From Nostoc sp. NMS4 (GTDB lineage: Bacteria; Cyanobacteriota; Cyanobacteriia; Cyanobacteriales; Nostocaceae): a stretch of DNA of 36,868 nt. The stretch spans positions 1 through 36,868 of the forward strand of contig NZ_JABXKI010000094.1 in the NCBI RefSeq assembly GCF_017115095.1, written 5' to 3'. Shown piece by piece: positions 1 through 8,200 of this stretch. How positions within the stretch are numbered: position 1 is the first letter of the stretch; every line of letters starts with the position of its first letter. Below the pieces are notes generated by a model. It was not told the DNA's origin, searched no databases, and saw only the letters and a list, made by a program, of their open reading frames with translations. The position numbers and the translations under genes were made by a program.

Positions 1-380
1 GGTTACGCTTACCAGGTTTGTCAATTCATCAAGCGCGATCGCTTGTGGAACTTTCACATTCGGGTGTGAAATTTTACTGTATTGAAGATATTGCTGCGGC
101 TTTGGGCATACCAGCGCCGCGCCTAGAGCCATTAAAGCCTCTGCTGAATTTTATTTACTATGACCACGAATCTTTAGAAAATCCTACCCATTTAGTTAAC
201 CCGAACACAGCAACAGTTGAAAAATTAGCACAAATTCCATTTATAGATTTGTCTCTGGCGCAAGCTGTGGTGCAAAATCGGCAATCAGGCGGCTCTTATC
301 GTAACCTGGCTGATTTTCAACGACGGCTGGAGTTAACTGGTGATGCGATCGCTCAGATAATGTATTATTTGAGGTTTTAA
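1..380 (+). CDS. Helix-hairpin-helix (ComEA-like) protein, 5' end cut by window edge
   Basis: The reading frame is open to the first base: codons upstream of the first TTG (18) read LRLPGL, so the true start lies outside the window and the TTG is internal. The visible part is about 126 residues. The C-terminal half (VNPNTATVEKLAQIPFIDLS, then AQAVVQNRQSGGSYRNLADF) has the pattern of paired helix-hairpin-helix motifs seen in ComEA and related DNA-binding proteins: NxNTA, a hydrophobic I/L-P, then A..V...R...G.Y....DF. The N-terminal LRLPGLSIHQARSLVEL looks like another HhH unit, so the whole protein is probably a multi-HhH protein. The family binds DNA non-specifically; the role here (competence, or an uncharacterised cyanobacterial protein) cannot be settled from a fragment. 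It converges on the signal peptidase gene. Confidence 0.75.
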   Translation, partial: LRLPGLSIHQARSLVELSHSGVKFYCIEDIAAALGIPAPRLEPLKPLLNFIYYDHESLENPTHLVNPNTATVEKLAQIPFIDLSLAQAVVQNRQSGGSYRNLADFQRRLELTGDAIAQIMYYLRF

Positions 381-421
381 GTTAAAAGTTAGAAGTCTTA
401 AAATAACTCCTAACTCTGGCA

Positions 422-449
422 ATTTTGGATTGAAAGAAAAATCCAAAAT
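422..449. terminator. Hairpin between convergent genes
   Basis: A 10-bp perfect inverted repeat (422-431 with 440-449, 8-nt A-rich loop) sits between the stop codons of the HhH gene and lepB. It could act as a bidirectional terminator. There is no strong T-run on either side, and the arm sequence also resembles the ATCCAAAATC repeat family common in Nostoc. Confidence 0.35.
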
Positions 450-459
450 CTAAAATTGA

Positions 460-1032
460 TTAAATAAAACCAATGCGATCGAGAGGCCAAAAGCGAAACG
501 TTGCCCGACCGATGACATTTTTTCTGGGTAAAAAGCCCCAATAGCGAGAATCGTTACTATCGTTGCGATTATCTCCCATAACAAAAAATTCGTCTTCTGG
601 GACTTTTACTGGTTGATATGGCTGATTTGGAGGTTCAGCGATGTAGTCTTCTGCCAAGGCTTGACCGTTGAGGTAAACTTTACCAGAAGCAACACTAATT
701 ACCTCACCAGGCTGGCCAATAACTCGCTTGATAAACGCTTGGTCTTTGGGATATCCTCGACGTTGTAATTCTGCGGGTGGCTGAAAAACAATAATATCCC
801 CAGTTATCGGAGGGTGAAAATGGTAGGAGATTTTTTCAACTACCAAGCGATCGCCAGTATGTAAGGTGGGTAACATCGAATCAGAAGGTATATAGCGCGG
901 TTCGGCGATAAAAGTCCTGATCAGGAATGCTAAACACAGTGCGATCGCAATTAAAATCAGATTTTCTTGCCAACTACGCCATACTTTTAACGACGCACGC
1001 TCTTCTTTTGCATCACTTTCGTGAGGAATCAT
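460..1032 (-). CDS. lepB: Signal peptidase I
   Basis: A type I signal peptidase (S26 family) that removes N-terminal signal peptides from Sec/Tat-exported proteins at the outer face of the cytoplasmic or thylakoid membrane. The protein is 190 residues with one N-terminal membrane segment (about 24-38, LILIAIALCLAFLIR). Box B contains the catalytic serine (PSDSMLPTL, Ser52). Box D contains the general-base lysine (FIKRVIGQPGE, Lys102). Box E is GDNRNDSNDSRYWG (153-166). The length is normal for the short single-TM cyanobacterial enzymes, all catalytic boxes are intact and the frame is uninterrupted. No clear Shine-Dalgarno precedes the ATG. Cyanobacteria usually carry two lepB paralogues; which one this is cannot be told from the sequence. 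Confidence 0.96.
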   Translation of the reverse strand: MIPHESDAKEERASLKVWRSWQENLILIAIALCLAFLIRTFIAEPRYIPSDSMLPTLHTGDRLVVEKISYHFHPPITGDIIVFQPPAELQRRGYPKDQAFIKRVIGQPGEVISVASGKVYLNGQALAEDYIAEPPNQPYQPVKVPEDEFFVMGDNRNDSNDSRYWGFLPRKNVIGRATFRFWPLDRIGFI

Positions 1033-2322
1033 AAAAGTTTTTAGCCAGTTTCAGAAATGAGACAAATACTTTGATTATTTTGACTCAAAAGGTATATTAA
1101 TAGGAAAACAGAGTTTAGGGTCAACCTATACAGATATTAAATAATACACTTTACTACAAAAAAGCAGAGGGCAGTCTCACTAAAGCTTGAGTTGCAACAA
1201 AATATATTTTGCTCTGTATTATTAAGTGACATTACATAAAATTAGTCAAGGTATAAGTGTATTTTTAAATACAACAATCTAGTGAATACAATGTTTATAG
1301 TAAAAAATACTACGTTTAAAATTTAAATGTAGATTTTAATGCTTCATAAATAGATGCCATACTATTGTGATTTTAATCAGTTAACTATATATATGGAATT
1401 AATTTCCGTAATTACACGGTGACAGTGCATATTAAACTGTACTATTAATTAAGATATAAACATCCTGAATTATCGAGAAAAACATTCATAGACAGAAAGC
1501 TACTAGCAATTTTGGCTAAAGTATCAGCATCCGAAAGATAACTAAAGTGCTGATATAACTATTTTTGCTGAATGAGTCAAAAGTGACTAGATTAAAGAAT
1601 AAATGCCCCTTGGCAATGAGAAACTATATTGAATCAATTTTCGTCTGGTCTATTTCATAGAAAGTACAAGGTAATATTATGTCAGTTGAAAATTTAACTT
1701 TTTCTTAAAAAGGAAACAATAGCAACAGGCAGTAAAATATATCCTATCAAGAATAGAACTAATAGTTTACCAGACTCTTTTTGGAAAAATACCCCGCCCC
1801 GCGTAAGTAGTTTTGTATGTTAATCAAACAATTTACTTAAGTTGTAAATTATACAGATTTCCTGTTAGAAAGTCTGGCTATAAAAACTTCAGTCTGCGAA
1901 AAACGCAAATTGTCGGCATGACAGCTTAATTCATCTTATTTGAAAAGCGATAAAACTTGAAAGGATAATGCTGCCTTCACGGTGAAGTGAAAAACAGCAA
2001 CTAATTCATAACTCCTATTTAAAAGGATTTTGGGGTGTGGTTAATTATTTGATTGTGTTCCTCTCCTTCTTAGAGCTAGCGGTAAGAATGTGGAAGTGCA
2101 GACCTTGGCTTTTATGACTAGGTTGAAATAAAACAGTACCAAGTATTGTATATTCAGCACTGTCCAAATCTAGGCATATAGATTTCAGTTAAAGCAATAT
2201 AGCCGGTCTGATCAATTCTGAATTTCCGTTAGTACCTATTTCAATTTTCATGATTACCAGAAAGTATCTGGTATCTAAATATCTAATAAAAATGTGCTAT
2301 AACGTACCGTCATAACCGTGAG
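1033..2322. other. Long AT-rich gene-free region (about 1.3 kb)
   Basis: No credible coding frame, tRNA or rRNA is visible. The stretch is AT-rich with scattered small palindromes: a perfect 14-bp palindrome at 1198-1211 (CAAAATATATTTTG) and a short TTCACGGTGAA at about 1977. It separates divergent lepB and the polysaccharide deacetylase gene, so both promoters should lie inside it. An unrecognised small RNA is possible but nothing points to a specific one. Confidence 0.6.
2255..2273. promoter_or_regulatory. Inverted repeat upstream of the deacetylase gene (possible operator)
   Basis: TACCAGA-N5-TCTGGTA is a perfect 7-bp dyad (2255-2261 with 2267-2273). It lies about 25 bp upstream of a TATAAC (2298-2303) that could serve as a -10 box for the downstream gene. 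No good -35 is visible, so an activator-type site is conceivable. The regulator is unknown. Confidence 0.3.
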
Positions 2323-2349
2323 ATGGTTCGATCTTTGAAGGAGTATGAG

Positions 2350-3261
2350 GTGGAAAACAATAAGTCGTTTCTGTGGCCAGAAGGAATATTAATTGCGCTA
2401 CTTGCATTAGGTGGTGTTTTTAGTCTTGCTTTTATGATGCTTCTAAGACCAAATGCTTCAGAGGCTCAAAGTAGACAAAGTATAGATATCAAGGATGTAT
2501 CTGCAAACGTAGGAACTCAGCACCGCATTGAGAACTTAAAGGCGGCGATGCTTACAAGTTGGCAGCAAGAAGCACAAACAAAGGGTCTAGGCTACCCTTT
2601 AGCGCCACGTTTTCAAGGAGCAATAATTGAAGAGGCAAAACTGACCCAGGGTGAAAAAGTTATTGCTCTCACCTTTGATGATGGCCCTTGGCCTCAAAGC
2701 ACAGAGCAAGTGCTAGATATTCTGAAATCAAATAATATCAAAGGGACGTTTTTTGTCGTTGGGCAGAACCTGAAAAATTATCCAGAGTTAGGAAAGCAGA
2801 TTGTCGCTGAAGGTCACGTCATTGCCAACCACACTTGGCATCACTGGTATCACTTCTTAAATCCACAAGCTGCTGCTTTTGAAATAGATCGCACAGAAGA
2901 CTTAATATATCAAGTTACAGGTGTTAAAACAAATCTCTTTCGACCGCCTGGTGGCTTCCTGCACAATGGATTAGCTGCTTATGCTAAAGGCCAAAAATAT
3001 GCTGTGGTAATGTGGTCAGCTGACTCCACAGACTACAAGCAGCCACCTGTACCAAAGTTAATCGATAACGTGATTAAAGATTCAAAACCTGGTGGTATTG
3101 TACTAATGCATGATGGTGGTGGAAACCGTTCCAAAACTATACAAGCATTACCAGAAATTATTAGCAATTTTAGAAAGCAAGGCTATCGTTTTGTGACTGT
3201 TCCAGAAATTTTAGAAATGGAAGATGCAGACAAAAAGTTGCTTGCTAATAAAAAGCAATAA
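2350..3261 (+). CDS. Membrane-anchored polysaccharide deacetylase (NodB domain, CE4)
   Basis: A carbohydrate esterase family 4 enzyme that removes N- or O-acetyl groups from cell-envelope polysaccharides such as peptidoglycan or exopolysaccharide. Numbering from the ATG at 2323 (312 residues): a membrane anchor at 21-41 (GILIALLALGG...MMLL), then the NodB domain. Motif 1 is TFDDGPW (Asp119/Asp120). Motif 2, the metal-binding H-x3-H, is His170/His174 in NHTWHH. Motif 3 is RPPGG (207-211), motif 4 WSADSTDY (231-238) and motif 5 LMHDGG with His263. All catalytic positions are present. I prefer the GTG at 2350 (303 residues), because AAGGAG lies 6 nt before it while the ATG at 2323 has no Shine-Dalgarno; the anchor is kept either way. 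The protein should face the periplasm. Its substrate is not predictable from sequence. Confidence 0.9.
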   Translation: MENNKSFLWPEGILIALLALGGVFSLAFMMLLRPNASEAQSRQSIDIKDVSANVGTQHRIENLKAAMLTSWQQEAQTKGLGYPLAPRFQGAIIEEAKLTQGEKVIALTFDDGPWPQSTEQVLDILKSNNIKGTFFVVGQNLKNYPELGKQIVAEGHVIANHTWHHWYHFLNPQAAAFEIDRTEDLIYQVTGVKTNLFRPPGGFLHNGLAAYAKGQKYAVVMWSADSTDYKQPPVPKLIDNVIKDSKPGGIVLMHDGGGNRSKTIQALPEIISNFRKQGYRFVTVPEILEMEDADKKLLANKKQ

Positions 3262-3281
3262 TTATTAATTAGTAATTGGCT

Positions 3282-3303
3282 AAAAAATAAAATTATATTT
3301 TTT
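3282..3303 (+). terminator. Weak A/T hairpin after the deacetylase gene
   Basis: AAAAAATA (3282-3289) pairs with TATTTTTT (3296-3303). The stem contains only A-T pairs, but its 3' side supplies a T-run 20 nt past the stop codon. It is plausible as a terminator but weak. Confidence 0.3.
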
Positions 3304-3495
3304 GGTTAAAGTGGCTGTTTTCGCCCCTAGCAGTAAACCAAAAACTTTTTTTCCAAAGAGCGATCGCCCATTTATTGCTTATGATAATTTTGTATTCAGA
3401 ATTATCTAACCAGCAGACATAATATAGATTATAATTGCCAGCCGAGAATGCTTGAGATAAAAAGACTAATCTCTGTTTGAGTACGACACCTAATG

Positions 3496-3556
3496 CCAGT
3501 TGCTTCTCCTTGTGGGAGAAGCAGCACGAACAAGTCGGCGAACCCGTCCAACGCGA
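3496..3556. repeat. Nostoc-type interspersed palindromic repeat
   Basis: TGCTTCTCC-N5-GGAGAAGCA (3501-3523) is followed by GCACGAACAAGTCGGCGAAC and a GCGATCG. The pattern of a cttctcc/ggagaag hairpin followed by a cgcgaac-like tail also appears at 30105-30160, so both are probably members of one interspersed repeat family. Confidence 0.5.
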
Positions 3557-3751
3557 TCGAAACTTGGATCATTTTTGAACTGTTCGGGATAAAATAAGTA
3601 TTTTTTATAGCTTGCATTGGTATACATAATTTGTTGTAATAGCTTAAGGTACATCAAATCAGAAAACAATAAAAAATAAACTTTTATTTTTTGTTTTGAA
3701 AGTAAAAAAAATGATTTTATATTTATAAAGTGGATTTTAATTAATCCCCAA

Positions 3752-3849
3752 TCCTGATATAGAGTTTCCTAGTCTACTGAGTTAGACTCAATGTTTTTGT
3801 TCCTGATATAGAGTTTCCTAGTCTACTGAGGTAGACTAAAATTTTTGTT
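3752..3849. repeat. Two tandem copies of a 49-bp unit with internal hairpin
   Basis: The unit starting TCCTGATATAGAGTTTCCTA occurs at 3752-3800 and again immediately at 3801-3849. The first 33 bases or so are identical; the 3' parts differ by a few substitutions and one base of length. Each copy holds a dyad: TAGTCTAC-TGAG-GTAGACTA in copy 2 (8-bp arms), with one arm partly decayed in copy 1. The repeat ends about 160 bp upstream of the PPC-domain gene. Confidence 0.85.
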
Positions 3850-4012
3850 CGCAAGGTTAGTAGCTTTGAAAACGTACCTCATCAGGTTGAGGAAAGCTAT
3901 TACTAATAATTCTATGAAGCGGCACGAAGTTTTCAACAGTGCAGAGAGCTTTCATAGGATATAAGCTTCAGACTTGACTTCTAAATACACCATTAAAAGG
4001 AGATTGTTCATT

Positions 4013-4708
4013 ATGCGAGATCCCGGTAACTCCGTGCAAACTGCATATAATCTTGGTAATGCAAGTGGCGGCTATAACTTTAACTTCACCAATGAATTTG
4101 TAGGTTCTAGTGACCCTAATGACTACTATCGTTTTACTTTGTCCAATAGTAGTAACTTTAGTGTTACCTTATCAGGGTTGGGGGCAGATGCCGACTTACA
4201 ATTACTTGATGGCTTTGGAAATGTTATTCAAAGTTCTATCAGGAGTGGCACTGCTAATGATTCAATTAGTAGCAACTTAAGTGCAGGAACCTACTATGCA
4301 AGAGTTTATCCTTTTGGTGGTTCCAACACCAGCTACAATATAGGTTTTACAGGATCGGGTGCAGGTATTGACCCAGGGAATACCTTTGGCACTGCGTTTG
4401 ACCTTGGTGAGTTTGGTAGCAACATTTCCAGATTCCAAAATGATTTTGTTGGCAGTAGCGATCAATTCGATTACTACCAATTTAGTGTCAGCGAAGGCGG
4501 AAATTATAAAGTGCAGATTAACAATCTAGCAGCAGATGCCGATCTCACACTGTATAGGGGCAATCAAAGTTTCCTTGGTTCTTCCATTAATAGTGGCACT
4601 ACACCGGATTCGATTACTACGAGCTTAACACCAGACATCTACTATGCAAGGGTTTCGTCCTTCGCCGGTAACAATACCAATTACACTGTGTCAGTAGCAG
4701 CTGTGTAA
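4013..4708 (+). CDS. Tandem PPC (pre-peptidase C-terminal) domain protein
   Basis: Two consecutive PPC beta-sandwich domains make up the whole protein. Each unit runs DPGN(S/T)...TA(Y/F)(N/D)LG, FVGSSD..DYY.F..S, (A)DADL.L, SG(T)..DSI...L...YYARV and a closing Y.(I/V).(F/V) strand. Unit 1 is roughly residues 3-115 and unit 2 roughly 120-231. The ATG at 4013 is chosen because AAGGAG (3997-4002) lies 10 nt before it; the frame also opens upstream at a TTG (3974) that has no ribosome site. PPC domains are usually C-terminal appendages of secreted proteases, often removed on maturation. Here there is no protease, no signal peptide and no membrane segment, so either the protein is exported by another route or it works inside the cell. 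Its function is unknown; binding of a protein or a sugar is the usual guess. Repeats flank the gene on both sides. Confidence 0.82.
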   Translation: MRDPGNSVQTAYNLGNASGGYNFNFTNEFVGSSDPNDYYRFTLSNSSNFSVTLSGLGADADLQLLDGFGNVIQSSIRSGTANDSISSNLSAGTYYARVYPFGGSNTSYNIGFTGSGAGIDPGNTFGTAFDLGEFGSNISRFQNDFVGSSDQFDYYQFSVSEGGNYKVQINNLAADADLTLYRGNQSFLGSSINSGTTPDSITTSLTPDIYYARVSSFAGNNTNYTVSVAAV

Positions 4709-4806
4709 CAGTAGACTCTGTTTTCTGAAAGGATGTAACCGTTTACACTCCTCCCCACCTCTCAACGATAAATCAAGGTTTTCGTCGATTTTGCCGGGGA
4801 GAGTGA

Positions 4807-4847
4807 ATAATTGTTTAAGAATAAAGTTTATATTCTTAAACAATTAT
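4807..4847. repeat. 17-bp perfect inverted repeat
   Basis: Arm 1 is 4807-4823 and arm 2 is 4831-4847, separated by a 7-nt loop. The arms are perfect complements (core ATTGTTTAAGAATA). They are AT-rich with no distinct T-run, so this may be a bidirectional terminator or a remnant of a mobile element. Confidence 0.75.
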
Positions 4848-4852
4848 GCTTA

Positions 4853-4884
4853 TACCTCAAGGGTATTTCTCTTGGGGTATTTTG
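4853..4884 (+). terminator. Probable intrinsic terminator of the PPC-domain gene
   Basis: TACCTCAAG (4853-4861) pairs with CTTGGGGTA (4871-4879) through nine pairs including one G-U, with a 9-nt loop, directly followed by TTTTG. It lies 145 bp past the stop codon. Confidence 0.5.
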
Positions 4885-4991
4885 CTAATTAGGATGTAAC
4901 ATATCATTCGGGATATGAGAACCATTGTCATACAAAACCGGGTTTAGGGACTTCCAAATAAAAAAATATCCAATTAATTCTTGTGGGGTGA

Positions 4992-5233
4992 GCAACATGA
5001 GCGCCCAGTCCATAGTGCGCTCATGTTGCCATTGGTGTCTAAGTTAACGTGAAAGTTATGTCCCACAAGGAACTGAAGTTCCTTGCTAATAGCAAAAGTC
5101 ATCTAAAGATGACTAAAGATCCAGATATTTAGTCATCTTTAGATGACTTTACCTGAAAGCCAAAGAACTTCAGTTCAGGGCGGATCAGGAAGCCCACAGT
5201 TAAGCTATTTCTGGCTTAACTTGACACCAATGG
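4992..5233. repeat. Nested palindromic element (MITE-like)
   Basis: Several inverted repeats are arranged concentrically. There is a 13-bp perfect dyad (4992-5004 with 5017-5029). An 18/19-bp outer pair (5029-5047 with 5216-5233) differs by one inserted base. Inside it is a 12-bp perfect pair (5070-5081 with 5165-5176). At the centre is a 23-bp perfect pair (5095-5117 with 5128-5150), each arm of which is itself palindromic (AGTCATCT..AGATGACT). A further 7-bp hairpin is at 5199-5220. No coding frame is present. Imperfect outer ends around a structured core suggest a non-autonomous mobile element or a large structured RNA; no target duplication was identified. Confidence 0.7.
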
Positions 5234-5282
5234 CTTTTCAGCCAGCCTCACAAGATTGGATAATTTATTTGTTGTCAGTCTC

Positions 5283-8200
5283 TTAATGACTGCTGACTAA
5301 ACTGAACTCAGTTGTTTTTTTTTCAGGATTGGCTTCTGGACTATCAGCTTCAGAAGGAGGAACTAATTGCCAGAATTTCGGCAGAAATTCTTGCCAGTTT
5401 TGCAGAATTTTCTTCGCCTTTGGTGAACTGGTGCGTTCTGCATGAGTTTGGATTAACTCTTGCAGTTGTTTTGCACCTACTTCTGTAATTACGCGCTGAA
5501 TTGTAACAATTTCTGGGTTGACTAACTCACGAAATGAGTCGTCTTCATCCAAGAAATATGCGAGTCCACCAGTCATACCGGCGGCGACGTTACGTCCCAC
5601 TTTGCCGAGGACGACAATCACACCGCCTGTCATGTATTCGCAGCAGTGATCCCCAGCGCCTTCAATCACGGCGATGCCTTTGGAGTTTCTCACAGCAAAG
5701 CGTTCTCCTGCTAGTCCGTTGGCAAATAATATTCCACCAGTAGCACCATAAAGGCAGGTGTTGCCAACTATGACGTTTTGTGATGCGTTATAGGTAGCAT
5801 CGGTTGGAGGTTTGATGATGATTTCACCACCATGCATCCCTTTACCTACGTAGTCGTTGGCTTCTCCTTCCAGACTCAAAATTACGCCGGGGAGGTTGAA
5901 AGCACCAAAGCTTTGCCCAACACTACCTGTGAAGTTGAGATTAATTTGTCCTTCAAAGCCACTATCACCGTATTTAGAAGCGATCGCACCTGCTAATCTT
6001 GTACCCACTGTTCTGTCAGTATTGACAATTGGGTAAGTCTTGATGACACTAGACTGATCTCTAATGGCAGCCTGAATTTCGGGATCGGCAAGGAATTTGT
6101 CATCTAAAACCACACCGTTGCTGTGAACTTCTTCATGCACCAACCAACTACGATTGTCTTTGCTGTTTGGTAGCTGAAGTAAACAGTCGAGATTGAGCGA
6201 TCGCGTTTTGGTGAGTTTTGCCTCTGGGCGCAGTTTTAATAAATCTGCACGTCCAATTATTTCTGATAAAGAACGATAGCCAAGTCGGGCTAATAAACTC
6301 CGCACTTCTTCGGCTATGAAGTAGAAGAAGTTGACAACTTTTTCTGGTATTCCGGGAAACCGCTTACGGAGTTGTTCATTCTGAGTAGCAACACCCACCG
6401 GGCAGGTATTCATGTGGCAAACTCGTGCCATAATACAGCCTTCGGCAATCATAGCGATGGAGCCGAAACCAAATTCTTCAGCGCCCATCAATGCACCTAT
6501 TACCACATCCCAGCCACTTTTGAGTCCGCCATCGACGCGCAAAATTACGCGATCGCGCAACCCATTTTCCATCAAAACGCGATGCACTTCACTTAAACCG
6601 AGTTCCCACGGTGAACCAGCGTGTTTAATCGAACTGAGTGGCGATGCACCTGTACCACCATCATGACCAGAAATCTGGATGATATCAGCATTTGCTTTTG
6701 CTACACCAGCTGCGATCGTGCCAATGCCAACTTCTGCAACTAGCTTTACCGACACCTTTGCTTTGGGATTGATTTGGTGCAGATCAAAAATCAGTTGCGC
6801 TAGGTCTTCAATAGAATAAATATCGTGATGCGGTGGTGGCGATATCAGCATTACGCCTGGTTTGGAACGCCTTAACATTGCAATGTATTGACTGACTTTC
6901 GGCCCTGGTAGCTGTCCACCTTCCCCAGGTTTAGCACCTTGGGCAATTTTGATTTCAATTTGTTTGGCGTTGACGAGGTACTCTGGTGTGACACCAAAGC
7001 GCCCCGATGCAACTTGCTTAATGGCGCTATAAGCTTGATCGCCATTCCGCAATCCTTTTAAATGAGGTAGGGTTGGCGAGTGACCAAACTCGTCTACATC
7101 ATCTAAAACTGTGTAGCGGACTGGATCTTCGCCACCTTCGCCAGAATTGGATTTACCGCCGATGCGGTTCATGGCGATCGCTAAAGTTTCATGGGCTTCT
7201 CTTGACAAAGCGCCTAAAGACATCCCACCAGTGCAGAAGCGTTTGACTATTTCATATACCGATTCCACTTCTTCTAGAGGAATTTGCAAAGCATCGCCTT
7301 GGAAATTTAGCAAGTCGCGCAAGGCTGTTACTGGTCTGCCTTCGAGGTGCTTTTTGTAAACTTCGTAGTGGTCGTAGTTTTTGCCATCTAGAGCCTTATG
7401 CAGCGCCTTAACCATTTCTGGGCTATTCATGTGGTACTCGCCGTTAGGACGGTATTGCACAAAGCCGAGGTTTTCTAACTTATTGGTCGTAAGTTCTGGG
7501 AAAGCCTTGCTGTGGAAGGAAAGTACTTCATCAGCAAGTTCGCTTACACTCAAACCACCGATGCGGGAAGTCGTACCCCGAAATCCCAGTTCGATTAGAT
7601 CTCCACCAATGCCAATTGCTTCAAAGATTTGGGCTGCTTGATAGCTGGAGAGTAGAGAAATTCCCATTTTGGAGAGAATTTTGAGCAAACCTGACTCTAC
7701 TGCTTTACGATAATTTCCTAAAGCTTGTTCTAGGCTGAGGGTGGGAATTTTTTGCACACCCATTAACTTTTGAGTTTTGGGATCAGACCACCAATCACGC
7801 ACCGTATCTAAAGCCATATACGGGCAAACTGCGCCAGCACCATAGCCAATCAGACAAGCAAAGTGATGGGTACTCCAGCATTGAGCAGTATTGACAATCA
7901 GGGATGTTTTCATTCGCAACCCTTCCCGAATCAGATGGTGATGCACCGCACCCACTGCTAATAGGGGAGGAATGTAGGTATGTTCGGTGTTGATACTGTC
8001 ATTCACCCGATCGCGATCGCTTAATATTAAAATTTTCGCACCTGCCCGGACTGACTCTGCTGCTTGTGCTTGCAAAGATTGCACTGCGGCTTTTAATCCT
8101 TCTGGGCCGCTAGCGATCGCAAATAAGGTTGACAACTCAGCTGTGGCAAATCCTGACAGCTTAATTGCCTCTAATTCACTATCCGTTAACACTGGCGATT

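Larger units (their letters stand above)
3262..4012. other. Repeat-rich intergenic region (no convincing gene)
   Basis: This stretch holds an AT-rich 8-bp hairpin ending in a T-run (3282-3303, a weak terminator candidate for the deacetylase gene), a 9-bp hairpin of a Nostoc-type interspersed repeat (3501-3523) and a 49-bp tandem duplication (3752-3849). A 62-codon minus-strand frame at 3429-3617 runs through the repeat and is not supported as a gene. Confidence 0.55.
4709..5282. other. Hairpin-dense region between convergent genes
   Basis: There is no gene. In order it holds an imperfect stem (about 4747-4805, ACTCCTCCCC with GGGGAGAGT), a 17-bp perfect inverted repeat (4807-4847), a terminator-like stem (4853-4883) and a nested palindromic element (4992-5233). 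It lies between the PPC-domain gene (plus) and the glutamate synthase gene (minus), so some of these should terminate transcription. Confidence 0.7.

Noticed and set aside
1033..2322. A possible tRNA or known small RNA in the long gap
   Set aside because: No T-loop, anticodon-stem pattern or known RNA motif was seen on either strand.
3429..3617. 62-codon minus-strand frame
   Set aside because: It runs through an interspersed repeat hairpin, has no ribosome site and its translation looks like no protein; more likely chance.
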